A stretch of DNA of 64,000 bases, from NCBI RefSeq assembly GCF_000380505.1, contig NZ_AQYH01000008.1:372001-436000 (forward strand). Reading direction: 5' to 3'. Below the pieces are notes generated by a model, which made no database searches, was not told where the DNA came from, and worked only from the letters and a program-made list of their open reading frames with translations. Of this stretch, positions 27,647-36,634 are shown piece after piece (position 1 is the stretch's first letter; every line of letters begins with the position of its first letter). The translations under genes were made by a program, and so were the position numbers. The DNA is from Kaistia granuli DSM 23481 (GTDB taxonomy: Bacteria; Pseudomonadota; Alphaproteobacteria; Rhizobiales; Kaistiaceae).

Positions 27647-28900
27647 TCAGGCCCATTCGCCCTGGCGCATGATCGGTTCGGCGCTGCCATCGGCGGCGAT
27701 GCCGTCGATATCGACCTGGCCGGAACCAATCATCCAGTCGATATGGATCAGGCTCTTGTTGGCGCCCCTCGCCGCCAACTCGTCGGGGCTCAGCTTGTCG
27801 CCGCCGCGAATGCACTTGGAATAGGCCTGGCCGAGCGCGATGTGGCAGGCGGCGTTCTCGTCGAACAGCGTGTTGTAGAAGAGCAGGCCGCTGGCCGAGA
27901 TCGGCGAGGAATGCGGCACCAGCGCCACTTCACCGAGCCGGCGCGCGCCTTCATCGGTATCGAGCACCTTGGCCAGCACGTCGGCGCCGGTGCGGGCGGT
28001 GGATTCGACGATGCGGCCGTCCTCGAAGCGGACGGCGATGTCCTCGATCAGCGTGCCCTGGTAGGAGAGCGGCTTGGTGCTCGTCACATGGCCGGAAACA
28101 CGGTCCTTGTGCGGCGTGGTGAACACCTCTTCCGACGGGATGTTCGGGTTGCAGACGATGCCGTTCTTGGCCGTCGAGGCCCCGCCTTCCCAGGCATGGT
28201 CGTCGGCCAGCCCGACGGTCAGGTCCGTGCCGGGGCCGACAAAGCGCAGCGCCGAATAACGCTTGTCGTTCAAGAGCTTGGTGCGGGCGTGCAGCGCCTT
28301 GTTGTGCTCGCCCCAGGCCGCGATCGGATCGGGGAGATCGACGCGCGAGGCAGCGAAGATCGCATCCCAGAGCTTGGCGACCGCGACCTCCTCCGGTTCG
28401 TTCGGGAACACGGTCCGCGCCCAGGCCGGCGACGCAAAGGATGTGATCGTCCAGTTGATGTCGAAGCCGACGATCCGTTCCATGGCGGGCGTGTAGGCCT
28501 TGGAGCGGGCGCGATTGGCGCGCGAAACCTTGTCGGGATCCTGACCAGCGAGCAAGGACGGGTTCTCGCCGGCGATGGCAAGGCGCGCAGCGCCGTTGCT
28601 GAAGGCCGATGCCATGCCGTCGAAGAGCCAGCCGGAGGCGACGTCGAACGAGCCGTCACGGGCATGGCGGAAGCGCATCAGGGTCGCTTCCTCGTCGGAG
28701 AACAGTGTCGTGACCAGCGACGCGCCGGCCTTGTAGGCATGCTCGGTGATGCGCCGCACCAGGGGCAGCGCGTCGAGCGAGGCGGTCATGACCAGCTCCT
28801 GGCCTTCCTGCAGGCCGAGGCCGACCCGGACGGCCACTTCGCCCAGCCTATCGAGCTTCTGCTCGTGGGTGAGCGAGGGATCACGGTGCATCATCGTCAT
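27647..28900 (-). CDS. M29 family aminopeptidase
   Basis: Cytoplasmic metallo-aminopeptidase of 417 residues (AmpS/PepS/AmpT family). The double-metal ligand segments are present in order: NIPSEEVFTTP, GEVALVPHSSPI, FYNTLFDENAACHIALG and SLIHIDWMIGSG. The ATG at 28900 is preferred over an in-frame GTG at 28915 because GTGGAG lies upstream of it. It follows the MFS gene by 56 bases on the same strand, so co-transcription is possible. About 185 bases separate it from the downstream mprF. Confidence 0.92.
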   Translation of the reverse strand: MTMMHRDPSLTHEQKLDRLGEVAVRVGLGLQEGQELVMTASLDALPLVRRITEHAYKAGASLVTTLFSDEEATLMRFRHARDGSFDVASGWLFDGMASAFSNGAARLAIAGENPSLLAGQDPDKVSRANRARSKAYTPAMERIVGFDINWTITSFASPAWARTVFPNEPEEVAVAKLWDAIFAASRVDLPDPIAAWGEHNKALHARTKLLNDKRYSALRFVGPGTDLTVGLADDHAWEGGASTAKNGIVCNPNIPSEEVFTTPHKDRVSGHVTSTKPLSYQGTLIEDIAVRFEDGRIVESTARTGADVLAKVLDTDEGARRLGEVALVPHSSPISASGLLFYNTLFDENAACHIALGQAYSKCIRGGDKLSPDELAARGANKSLIHIDWMIGSGQVDIDGIAADGSAEPIMRQGEWA

Positions 28901-28956
28901 GGGCTGGAACTCCACTATCAGGTTTGGCTCGAACTAGGGATTGGACCGGCTTTGCG

Positions 28957-30393
28957 TCAAGGGCGCGGCGTCGCGACGGCCCGCTCGCGCAGACGATGTC
29001 GGCTGACCGCGGTGCCGGCGTCGCGCGGCAGGGCGAAGGAATCGTAGAGGCCGAACAGGCCGACAACGCCGACGATCAGGAAGGCGACGTGGAAGTCGGC
29101 GAGCGTCAAGCCTTCTATGTCCGGCGTCAGCCAGGCATCGGCCAGGCGCAGCGCGATCGCGCCGAGCGCGATGCCGAGGCCGAAGGTAATCTGCTGCACG
29201 AGGCTGAACAGCGTGTTGGCGCCGCTCATCCGGTCCTGCGGAACATCGACGAAGGCCATGGTGCCGATCGCAGTGAACTGCATCGAGCGCGCGGCGCCGC
29301 TCAGGAACAGCACGATCATGAGGATCGGCCAGGGTGTCGCCGGTGTCAGCATGGCACAGCCGAACAGGGTCGCGACGAAGAACAGGCCGTTGCCGATCAG
29401 CGTCGTGCGGAAGCCGAAGGTGCGTAGCACCAGGCTGGTGAACGGCTTCATCGCGAGGTTGCCGGCGAACAGCGCCAGCACATAGAGGCCGGCCTGGAAC
29501 GGATCGAGGCCGAAACCGAGCTGGAACATCAGCGGCAGCAGGAACGGCACGGCGCTGACGGCGGTACGGAACAGCGAGCCGCCCTTCATGGTCACTGCAA
29601 AGGTCTGGATGGCGAGGCCGTAGAGATCCGGCAGCGGATGCGGATGTCGGCTCGAATTGCGCAGCGCCACCCAGAAGAACAGCGCGCTCGCCGCCAGGAT
29701 GCCAGCGCCGACGACCCAGTCGACATGACTCTGTCCGACCAGGTCGAGTCCGTACATCAGCCCAGCGCAGGCGATACTGGTCAGGATGAAGCCGAGCCAA
29801 TCGAAGCTCTGCCGCTCGGCGACGCGCTCGTTCGGGATCAGCCAGAACGACAGCGCCAGGGTGACGATGCCGATCGGCACGTTCAGGATGAAGATCCAGT
29901 GCCAGGAGGCATAGGTGGTGATGAAGCCGCCGAGCGGCGGGCCGAGGATCGGCGCCGACAGCGCCGGCCAGGTCAGCACGGCGATCGCACGCATCAGCTC
30001 GCTCTTGGACGCATTGCGCAGCACGACCAGCCTTCCGACCGGCACCATCATGGCACCGCCGGCCCCCTGCAGGATGCGCGCGAGCACGAAAGTCAGCACG
30101 CTGTCGCTGAGCGCGCAGAAGACGGAGGCGATGGTGAAGACGAAAACCGCCCAGGCGAAGACGGTGCGGGCGCCGAAGCGATCCGCCATCCAGCCGCTCG
30201 CCGGAATGAAGATCGCCAGCGTCAGCATGTAGACCGACATGCCGATGTTGAGATCGACCGCCTCCACGCCGAAGGAGGCCGCCATCTGGGGCAGCGACGC
30301 CGCGATCACCGTGCCGTCGAGGTTCTCCATGAAGAACGCGACAGCGACGAGCAAGGCAATCCAGGTCGATTTCTGCGGTGCTGCGAAGGTCAT
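28957..30393 (-). CDS. DHA2-type MFS multidrug efflux transporter
   Basis: Proton-driven inner-membrane exporter of 478 residues with up to 14 predicted helices. Motifs are the N-terminal LDGTVIAASLPQMA (DHA2 motif D1), GWMADRFGARTVF (motif A) and PILGPPLGGFI (motif C, antiporter signature), as in EmrB/HsrA-type pumps. No membrane-fusion partner (emrA) is adjacent, so it probably works alone. The substrate is unknown. It is upstream of the M29 aminopeptidase gene. Confidence 0.9.
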   Translation of the reverse strand: MTFAAPQKSTWIALLVAVAFFMENLDGTVIAASLPQMAASFGVEAVDLNIGMSVYMLTLAIFIPASGWMADRFGARTVFAWAVFVFTIASVFCALSDSVLTFVLARILQGAGGAMMVPVGRLVVLRNASKSELMRAIAVLTWPALSAPILGPPLGGFITTYASWHWIFILNVPIGIVTLALSFWLIPNERVAERQSFDWLGFILTSIACAGLMYGLDLVGQSHVDWVVGAGILAASALFFWVALRNSSRHPHPLPDLYGLAIQTFAVTMKGGSLFRTAVSAVPFLLPLMFQLGFGLDPFQAGLYVLALFAGNLAMKPFTSLVLRTFGFRTTLIGNGLFFVATLFGCAMLTPATPWPILMIVLFLSGAARSMQFTAIGTMAFVDVPQDRMSGANTLFSLVQQITFGLGIALGAIALRLADAWLTPDIEGLTLADFHVAFLIVGVVGLFGLYDSFALPRDAGTAVSRHRLRERAVATPRP

Positions 30394-30529
30394 GCCGGCC
30401 GACGGCGAGGGAGATCAGGGCGGGGCGACGTGGTGCCAGCCGGCGACACATCGAACCCCTGATTCATCGCGCTTTCGCGCGCCGAGCACAAGCGGAATGC
30501 GGCGCGCGGGTGACGCCGCATTCCCGCCG

Positions 30530-32002
30530 TCAGCCGTGCGGATTCTCGACGCGCGGCCAGATCGGCCGGTTGAGCTTGCGATAATCGGTGACGCGCGGAT
30601 TGGACGGATAGGGCGCGCCAGCGTCGATATAGACGATCTCGGCGGCGATCGGCGCGAAGCCGGCATGGAAATGGTTAGTCGACTTGACCAGCAGCATCTC
30701 CTTCGCCAATGGATCGAGCCCGAGATTGGAATAGGCGTCCGGCTCGAAGGTCTGGGTCCGGTTGGTGTTGAGGATGACGTCGATCTCGGTGCCGAGAATG
30801 CGGACCAGGGCCGTCGGCCCGAACGTGACGCGGCTGGCGCCGAAGCTCTGCCAGCTCTCCTCGACGGCGCGGACAACCTCGACCATGGCGTCGATCGGCG
30901 CACCGCCGTCCGGCCCCGCCTTGCCGCCGAAGCGCAGCTGGATGTGCGCCCCCGCGCCCGCCGCCAGGCAGAAGGTGACGGCGAGCGGATCCCAGATCGT
31001 CGCGACGGCGACGTTGTCGATGCCGCGCTCGATCATCCGGCGCAGGATCAGCGTGCCGTCGCCGGCAACGCCGCCGCCCGGATTGTCCCAGGTGTCGGCC
31101 AGCACCACCGGCTTGCCCGGCCGGCCGGCGACTAGCGCCAGCGCGTGATCGAGCCCCGCGTCGATGCCGAATTGCGGCATCATCGTCTTGCCGCGCAGCG
31201 AGAAGATCTCCATGCCGAGCTTCTCGGCCAGCGCGTCGCCCTCCGCCTTGCGGTCGTCGGTCACCACCAGCATGCGCGTGCCCAGCTCGGGCACGTCGCC
31301 GGCCATGAAGCCGTGGATCAGCGACACCGACAGGATGCCGTCCTTGCCGTGCATCGCCTTCATCCGGTCGACGAAGGAACGCATCGGCTCGCGGCTGGTC
31401 GGGAAAACGTCGATCATCCGGCAGTCGAAGGTGGAGATCACCGGCTTGATCTCTCCCCGCAGCGCGCGGATGGCGAGATCGACGACATGCTCGCCGCGCT
31501 CGTAGAAATCCGTGTGCGGGAATTCGAGGAAAGCAGCCAGGATGTTCGAATTCGCGACGCGCTTCGGCGTCAGGTGGCTGTGCGGATCGAGTTCGGCGGC
31601 GATGAGGACATCGGGGCCGACGATCTCGCGGATGCGGGCGAGCAGATCGCCCTCCGGATCGTCATAGCCCTGCGCCACCATGGCGCCGTGCAGGCCGAGC
31701 ACGACGGCGTCGACCGGCATGACGGCGCGAAGCTGGTCGAGGATTTCATCGCGCAAACCTTCGAAGGTGGCGCGCTGCAACAGACCGCCCGGCTCCGCCC
31801 AGGTCGCAGTGCCCTCGACCAGGTCGATGCCGTCAGCCTTGGCGCGGCGACGCAGCGCCACGATCGGCGACGAGCAGAGCGTCGGCGTCTCGGGATGCCG
31901 GCCAGGTCCTGCATAGAATGCCATCTCGAAGCTCGCCCGGTCGGTCGGGACGGGCGAAAACGTATTGGTCTCGGTCGCGAGCGAAGCAGTGAAGATGCGC
32001 AT
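30530..32002 (-). CDS. M81 family metallopeptidase (MlrC-like)
   Basis: Zinc-dependent enzyme of 490 residues with the DUF1485/MlrC N-domain (MRIFTASLATETNTFSP, then GLHGAM, AELDPHSHLT, FPHTDFYERG) and the MlrC C-domain beginning near ADTWDNPGGGVAGDG. The family is named for the microcystin-degrading MlrC, but soil relatives act in small-molecule or D-amino-acid pathways. Here it lies in a group with RidA and, divergently, an SDR and a D-threonine aldolase-like enzyme, which suggests metabolism of an amino-acid derivative rather than toxin degradation. Confidence 0.9.
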   Translation of the reverse strand: MRIFTASLATETNTFSPVPTDRASFEMAFYAGPGRHPETPTLCSSPIVALRRRAKADGIDLVEGTATWAEPGGLLQRATFEGLRDEILDQLRAVMPVDAVVLGLHGAMVAQGYDDPEGDLLARIREIVGPDVLIAAELDPHSHLTPKRVANSNILAAFLEFPHTDFYERGEHVVDLAIRALRGEIKPVISTFDCRMIDVFPTSREPMRSFVDRMKAMHGKDGILSVSLIHGFMAGDVPELGTRMLVVTDDRKAEGDALAEKLGMEIFSLRGKTMMPQFGIDAGLDHALALVAGRPGKPVVLADTWDNPGGGVAGDGTLILRRMIERGIDNVAVATIWDPLAVTFCLAAGAGAHIQLRFGGKAGPDGGAPIDAMVEVVRAVEESWQSFGASRVTFGPTALVRILGTEIDVILNTNRTQTFEPDAYSNLGLDPLAKEMLLVKSTNHFHAGFAPIAAEIVYIDAGAPYPSNPRVTDYRKLNRPIWPRVENPHG

Positions 32003-32031
32003 GATTCGGGAAGGATCCTGGAAAGGGGGTC

Positions 32032-32065
32032 ATCGGACCCGACCCGTGCCGGGCCGGGGTCCGAT
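32032..32065. other. Intergenic palindrome between ridA and the M81 gene
   Basis: ATCGGACCC pairs perfectly with GGGTCCGAT around a 16-base GC-rich centre that can fold further. There is no U-run on either side. It lies between two co-directional genes and may be a stabilising or processing hairpin. Confidence 0.5.
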
Positions 32066-32097
32066 GGTCGAGCCGGTTTCGAACGGCCGTGACCGCG

Positions 32098-32472
32098 TCA
32101 GCCCAGCGGGGCGTAGGCGATGGCCTCGATCTCGACCTTGATGTCGATCATCAGCCGGGCCTCGACCGTGGTGCGCGCCGGCGGGTCCTTCTCGAAGAAG
32201 GTCGCATAGGTCTTGTTGAAGCCACCGAAGTCGCGCGCGTCGGTGATGATCACGAAGGTCTTGACCACCTGGTCCATGGTGCAGCCGGCCAGCGCCAGCG
32301 CCGCCTTGACGTTTTCGAGCGTCTGCCGGGTCTGCGCCTCGATGCCGCCTACGACGACGGTGCCGCTCGCGTCGGTCGGCACCTGGCCGGAGACATAGAC
32401 GAAATCGCCCGCACGCACGGCCGGGGAGAGCGGCACATGCGAGGCGCCGTAGACGATCTTCAGTTTGCTCAT
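32098..32472 (-). CDS. RidA family protein (enamine/imine deaminase)
   Basis: Trimeric YjgF/YER057c/UK114-fold protein of 124 residues that hydrolyses reactive 2-aminoacrylate-type imines released by PLP enzymes. Diagnostic segments are SPAVRAGDFVYVSGQVPTD near the N-terminus and PPARTTVEARL, holding the conserved catalytic Arg, near the C-terminus. The ATG at 32472 follows AAAGGGG. It lies upstream of the M81 gene on the same strand and divergent from an SDR/D-threonine-aldolase pair. The context fits clean-up of enamines from a hydroxy-amino acid pathway. Confidence 0.92.
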   Translation of the reverse strand: MSKLKIVYGASHVPLSPAVRAGDFVYVSGQVPTDASGTVVVGGIEAQTRQTLENVKAALALAGCTMDQVVKTFVIITDARDFGGFNKTYATFFEKDPPARTTVEARLMIDIKVEIEAIAYAPLG

Positions 32473-32655
32473 GGACAAGCCCCTTTGGTTATGCGAGGCG
32501 GCCCGACAGCGGGCCATCAGACCACCCCAGAGTAGCGGCGGCGAGGCTAGAATAAATCGCCCCGATTATCGACAGGAAACCGGCGAAACACTGCATTTGG
32601 CCGGTTGCTTTGTTGCCCGATCCGAAAGAGCCTTGCGGCAGGCGGAGGAATGAGA

Positions 32656-33411
32656 ATGTTCGGTCTGAACGACAAGCATGTGGTGATCAGCGGCGCCGGA
32701 GGCGGCATCGGCCGCGCCCTCGTGGCCGCGTTCCAAACGGCCGGGGCCCGCGTGACGGCCTGCGACCGCGATCCGGAATTGCTGGCGCCGCTGCAGGGCG
32801 TCGCGAAATCGGTGTTCGAGCTGACGGATGCGGAAGCGACGGCCCGCGCGGTGGCGGCCCTCGTCGCCGAGCACGGCACGCCGGACGTTCTCGTCAGCAA
32901 TGCCGGGTTCAGCCGGGCCGAGACGATGGATACGGTCGATCAGAAGTCCTGGAACCAGGAAGTCGACATCAACCTGACCGGCAGCTTCAACCTCATCGAC
33001 CCGACGATGCGGGCGATGATCGCCAATGGCGGCGGCGCCATCGTCATGACGTCGACCGTCAATGCCCTCGCCCATTACGGCAATCCGGCCTATGCGGCGG
33101 CCAAGGCCGGGCTCATCGCCTATATGCGAGCGATCGCGGTCGAGAATGGCCGTGACAACATCCGCGCCAACTGCATCTGCCCCGGATCCGTGCGCACGCC
33201 GGCCTGGGATCATCGCGTCGAGAAGGATCCGAGCCTCCTGACTAAGGTCGTGGCGCACTATCCGCTCGGCAAGCTGGTCGTACCCTCCGACGTCGCCAAC
33301 GCCGCCCTGTTCCTGGCCTCGCCGCTCGCCGGCGCCATCACAGGTGTTGCGCTGCCCGTCGATGCCGGGCTCACTGCGGGCAATCTGCGCTTCATCCGCG
33401 ACGTCTTCTGA
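32656..33411 (+). CDS. SDR family oxidoreductase
   Basis: NAD(P)-dependent short-chain dehydrogenase of 251 residues. It has the cofactor motif GAGGGIG near residues 13-19, SNAGFSRAET with the NAG motif, an active-site Ser in MTSTVNAL, and YAAAK with catalytic Tyr and Lys. The C-terminus holds the usual ITGVALPVDAG. The ATG at 32656 has GGAGG at optimal spacing; the ATG at 32650 would be too close to it. It is 61 bases ahead of a D-threonine aldolase-like gene, and the pair likely acts in one pathway. The substrate is unknown. Confidence 0.92.
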   Translation: MFGLNDKHVVISGAGGGIGRALVAAFQTAGARVTACDRDPELLAPLQGVAKSVFELTDAEATARAVAALVAEHGTPDVLVSNAGFSRAETMDTVDQKSWNQEVDINLTGSFNLIDPTMRAMIANGGGAIVMTSTVNALAHYGNPAYAAAKAGLIAYMRAIAVENGRDNIRANCICPGSVRTPAWDHRVEKDPSLLTKVVAHYPLGKLVVPSDVANAALFLASPLAGAITGVALPVDAGLTAGNLRFIRDVF

Positions 33412-33472
33412 CCTTCGAAGCCCGTCGCACCAGCAACCCCATCCGCCGCGGCCGCGGCCAGGCGAGGACATC

Positions 33473-34540
33473 ATGCCGAGACATATCGATACCCTTCAGA
33501 CCCCCTGCGTCGTGATCGACCTGGACAAGGCCGAAGCCAATCTCCAGCGCGCGCAGGACTATGCCGATGCCCATGGCGTGCGCCTTCGGCCGCACATCAA
33601 GACGCACAAGCTGCCGCTGTTCGCCAAGCGCCAGCTCGAGCTGGGCGCCATCGGCATCACCTGCCAGAAGCTGGGCGAAGCCGAAGTGATGGCCGATGCC
33701 GGCATCGAGGACATCTTCCTGCCCTACAATCTGATGGCGCCGGAGAAGCTCGCCCGCCTGAAGGATCTCGCCAGGCGGGTGACGCTCGCCGTCACCGCCG
33801 ACAGCGACTATGTCGTTGACGGCTATGCCGCGACGTTCGCCGACTCCGCCGACGCACCGCTCAACGTGCTGATCGAATGCGATACCGGCGCCGGCCGCTG
33901 TGGCGTGCAGACGCCCGACGACGCCGTCGCGCTCGCCCGCCGGATCGCTTCGACCCCCGGCCTCGTCTTCGGCGGCCTGATGACCTATCCGCCGGCTGGC
34001 AACTCCGCCGGCGCGCGTCAATGGCTCGAGGAAGCGGCGGCGAAGCTCGCCGATGCCGGCCTGCCGGCCAAGGCCATCTCGACCGGCGGCACGCCCGACC
34101 TCTGGCGCGCGCACGAGACGGCGATCGCCACCGAATATCGCCCCGGAACCTATATCTATTACGACCGATCGCTGGTCGCCCGCGGCGTCGCCACGGAGGA
34201 GGATTGCGCCCTCAACGTGCTGGTGACGGTGGTCAGCCGGCCGACGGCAGACCGCGCCATCGTCGACGCCGGCTCGAAGGCGCTGACCAGCGACCTGCTC
34301 GGCCTCAGCGGCTACGGCACCGTGATGGGCTATCCCGACGCGGTGATCTACGGCATGAGCGAGGAGCACGGCAATATCGACTTCTCGGCCTCGGCCAAGA
34401 AGCCGAAGGTCGGCGACCGGCTGCGTATCCTGCCGAACCACGCCTGCCCCGTCTCGAACCTGTTCGACCACGTCCACCTGGTCTCCGGCGACCATGTCGT
34501 CGAGACGGTGGCGGTGGCGGCGCGTGGTCGCGTCGACTGA
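33473..34540 (+). CDS. D-threonine aldolase-like PLP enzyme (DSD1/D-TA family)
   Basis: Fold-type III PLP enzyme of 355 residues that cleaves or dehydrates D-beta-hydroxy amino acids. The PLP lysine is in RPHIKTHKLP near residue 40. The barrel contains ECDTGAGRCGV and STGGTPDLW, and the C-terminal metal site has NHACP and a nearby DHV (His-x-Cys motif) as in D-threonine aldolases and D-serine dehydratases. GAGGA precedes the ATG at 33473. It is paired with the SDR upstream, with RidA nearby. The precise substrate is inferred. Confidence 0.9.
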   Translation: MPRHIDTLQTPCVVIDLDKAEANLQRAQDYADAHGVRLRPHIKTHKLPLFAKRQLELGAIGITCQKLGEAEVMADAGIEDIFLPYNLMAPEKLARLKDLARRVTLAVTADSDYVVDGYAATFADSADAPLNVLIECDTGAGRCGVQTPDDAVALARRIASTPGLVFGGLMTYPPAGNSAGARQWLEEAAAKLADAGLPAKAISTGGTPDLWRAHETAIATEYRPGTYIYYDRSLVARGVATEEDCALNVLVTVVSRPTADRAIVDAGSKALTSDLLGLSGYGTVMGYPDAVIYGMSEEHGNIDFSASAKKPKVGDRLRILPNHACPVSNLFDHVHLVSGDHVVETVAVAARGRVD

Positions 34541-34598
34541 ACGAAATCATGGAAATGACGCCTCGGTTCAGGCCGGGGCGTCGATCACCGGGGTCAGC

Positions 34599-34988
34599 TC
34601 ATTCACCCTGGGCGGCGTAGGCCTGCAGGCGGCCGGATTCGGAAAGCGTGCGCTGCCGCAGGTCGCGCAGGAAGGCGAGATTGCCGTGGATCTCGACCAG
34701 CCGCACGTCGCCGCGCACCAGAAGACGCTCCGCATCGGTCAGCATCGCCGCGGCGCCGGCGGTATCCGGGTTCTCGCCCTCGAGCATGTCGCCATAGAGA
34801 AACGCGGCGCGGGCGCGGGCTTCCTCGATGCGCGCCGTGAGGCCGGCCAGTTCCTGTTCGACCTCGTCGATCACCTTCGATATCGCGCTTTCGACCGATG
34901 CCAACCGCTCGACATCACTACGAATATCGCGTTCCTTGGACCGAAATCGAGGAAACAGCACGTCTGGTCTCTCCCGGTCGAAATGCAT
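34599..34988 (-). CDS. Hypothetical coiled-coil protein
   Basis: I do not recognise this gene. It is a 129-residue, charge-rich, mostly helical protein. A heptad-like region (SKERDIRSDVERLASVES through LTARIEEARARAAFLYG) suggests a coiled coil over residues 15-65, followed by a second helical part. There is no signal peptide or membrane segment. The start is uncertain: ATG 34988 or ATG 35030 (143 residues), the latter with a GGAAAG upstream. Codon usage matches neighbouring genes. It is convergent with the D-threonine aldolase-like gene and divergent from fuconate dehydratase. Confidence 0.6.
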   Translation of the reverse strand: MHFDRERPDVLFPRFRSKERDIRSDVERLASVESAISKVIDEVEQELAGLTARIEEARARAAFLYGDMLEGENPDTAGAAAMLTDAERLLVRGDVRLVEIHGNLAFLRDLRQRTLSESGRLQAYAAQGE

Positions 34989-35212
34989 TCCGTTCGGCTT
35001 GGCTGCCGAATCGCCATCCTGATAATGCCGCATGACTTTCCGATGGGCGATAGGAAATCCGCCCGCATCGTCAGGTTGCGAGGCCGGCAGGGCCGTTGCC
35101 GAGGTCCGGGCCGTAAGGTATTCGGAAGCTGGACGCATCCACCACGGCGCCCCCCACCGTGATGTCCGGGCGGTTCCTCCCGACCGCGCCGACAAGACGA
35201 AAGCAAAGAACA

Positions 35213-36490
35213 ATGACCCGCATTACTGGCATTCGCGTCTTCGATCTCCGCTTCCCGACCTCGCAATCGCTCGACGGCTCGGACGCGATGAACCCGGATC
35301 CGGACTATTCGGCCGCCTATGTCATCCTCGATACCGACAATCCCCAGCTCTCCGGCCACGGCCTGACCTTCACCATCGGCCGCGGCAACGAGATCTGCTG
35401 CGCCGCGATCCGCGCGCTCGATCATCTGGTGATCGGCCTCGAACTCGACTGGATCAAGGAAGATCCCGGCCGCTTCTGGCGCCACATCACCGGCGACAGC
35501 CAGCTGCGCTGGATCGGCCCGGACAAGGGCGCCATCCACCTGGCCACCGGCGCCGTCGTCAACGCCGCCTGGGACCTCTGGGCCAAGGAAGTCAAGAAGC
35601 CGGTCTGGCAGCTCGTCGCCGAGATGACGCCGGAAGAGATCGTCAAGATCGTCGATTTCCGCTACCTGACCGACGGCATCACGCCCGGCGAGGCCCTCGC
35701 CATCCTGAAGCAGGCCGAGATCGGCAAGGCCGAACGCATCGCCACGCTCAAGGCCGAGGGCTATCCCTGCTACACGACCTCGGCCGGCTGGCTCGGCTAT
35801 AGCGACGAGAAGCTGCGCCGCCTCTGCCAGGAAGCCGTCGACCAGGGCTTCAACCACATCAAGATGAAGGTCGGCCGCGATCTCGAGGACGACATCCGTC
35901 GTCTGAAGGCGGCCCGCGAGGTCATGGGTCCGGACCGCTTCCTGATGATCGACGCCAACCAGGTCTGGGAAGTCGATGCCGCGATCGACTGGGTCAAGCA
36001 GCTCGCTTTCGCCAAGCCCTATTTCATCGAGGAGCCGACCAGCCCCGATGACGTCGAAGGCCATCGCAAGATCCGCGAGGGCGTCGCGCCGATCAAGGTC
36101 GCGACCGGCGAGATGTGCCAGAACCGCATCATGTTCAAGCAGTTCATCATGCGCAACGCCATCGACATCGTGCAGATCGATGCCTGCCGCATCGGCGGCC
36201 TGAACGAGGTTCTGGCGGTGCTGCTGATGGCGGCGAAGTATGGCAAGCCGGTCTGGCCGCATGCCGGCGGCGTCGGCCTGTGCGAATACGTCCAGCACCT
36301 GTCGATGATCGACTATCTCGTCGTCTCGGGCAGCAAGGAAGGCCGGGTGATCGAGTATGTCGACCATCTGCACGAGCACTTCATCGAGCCCTGCGACATC
36401 CAGAACGCCGCCTACATGCCGCCGAAGCTGCCGGGCTTCTCGATCGAGATGAAGGCGGAATCGATCGCCGACCACACTTTCGTCGACTAA
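35213..36490 (+). CDS. L-fuconate dehydratase (enolase superfamily)
   Basis: Dehydrates L-fuconate to 2-keto-3-deoxy-L-fuconate in oxidative fucose catabolism. The protein is 425 residues, close to the family norm. Enolase-superfamily residues are intact: KMKVG (KxK base motif), MIDANQVWE with the first metal Asp, FIEEPTSPDD and ATGEMCQNR with the second and third metal Glu, and WPHAGGVGL with the catalytic His. The segment NPDPDYSAAYVILDTD near the N-terminus is characteristic of fuconate dehydratases. No other fucose gene is adjacent, so the pathway is split. Confidence 0.92.
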   Translation: MTRITGIRVFDLRFPTSQSLDGSDAMNPDPDYSAAYVILDTDNPQLSGHGLTFTIGRGNEICCAAIRALDHLVIGLELDWIKEDPGRFWRHITGDSQLRWIGPDKGAIHLATGAVVNAAWDLWAKEVKKPVWQLVAEMTPEEIVKIVDFRYLTDGITPGEALAILKQAEIGKAERIATLKAEGYPCYTTSAGWLGYSDEKLRRLCQEAVDQGFNHIKMKVGRDLEDDIRRLKAAREVMGPDRFLMIDANQVWEVDAAIDWVKQLAFAKPYFIEEPTSPDDVEGHRKIREGVAPIKVATGEMCQNRIMFKQFIMRNAIDIVQIDACRIGGLNEVLAVLLMAAKYGKPVWPHAGGVGLCEYVQHLSMIDYLVVSGSKEGRVIEYVDHLHEHFIEPCDIQNAAYMPPKLPGFSIEMKAESIADHTFVD

Positions 36491-36499
36491 GCCGCGGAT

Positions 36500-36538
36500 A
36501 AAAAAGGCGTTGGTACTTCGCGAAGAAGCACCAACGCC
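36500..36538 (-). terminator. Intrinsic terminator on the minus strand, pointing into fuconate dehydratase 3' end
   Basis: The 9-bp stem GGCGTTGGT / ACCAACGCC, extended by CTTC/GAAG after a mismatch, is flanked by six A residues at its left edge. It is therefore followed by a U-run only for minus-strand RNA. No annotated minus-strand gene ends here, so it may terminate an antisense or non-coding RNA, or act on the plus strand merely as a 3' hairpin. Confidence 0.55.
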
Positions 36539-36634
36539 GAAACAGAGCACTAGATATCCTGACCGCTTCCAGTAGAACCGGTCCGGATATCGACCATGCC
36601 TTTGCATGCCGATCCAGCAAATGGTGACAAGGCG

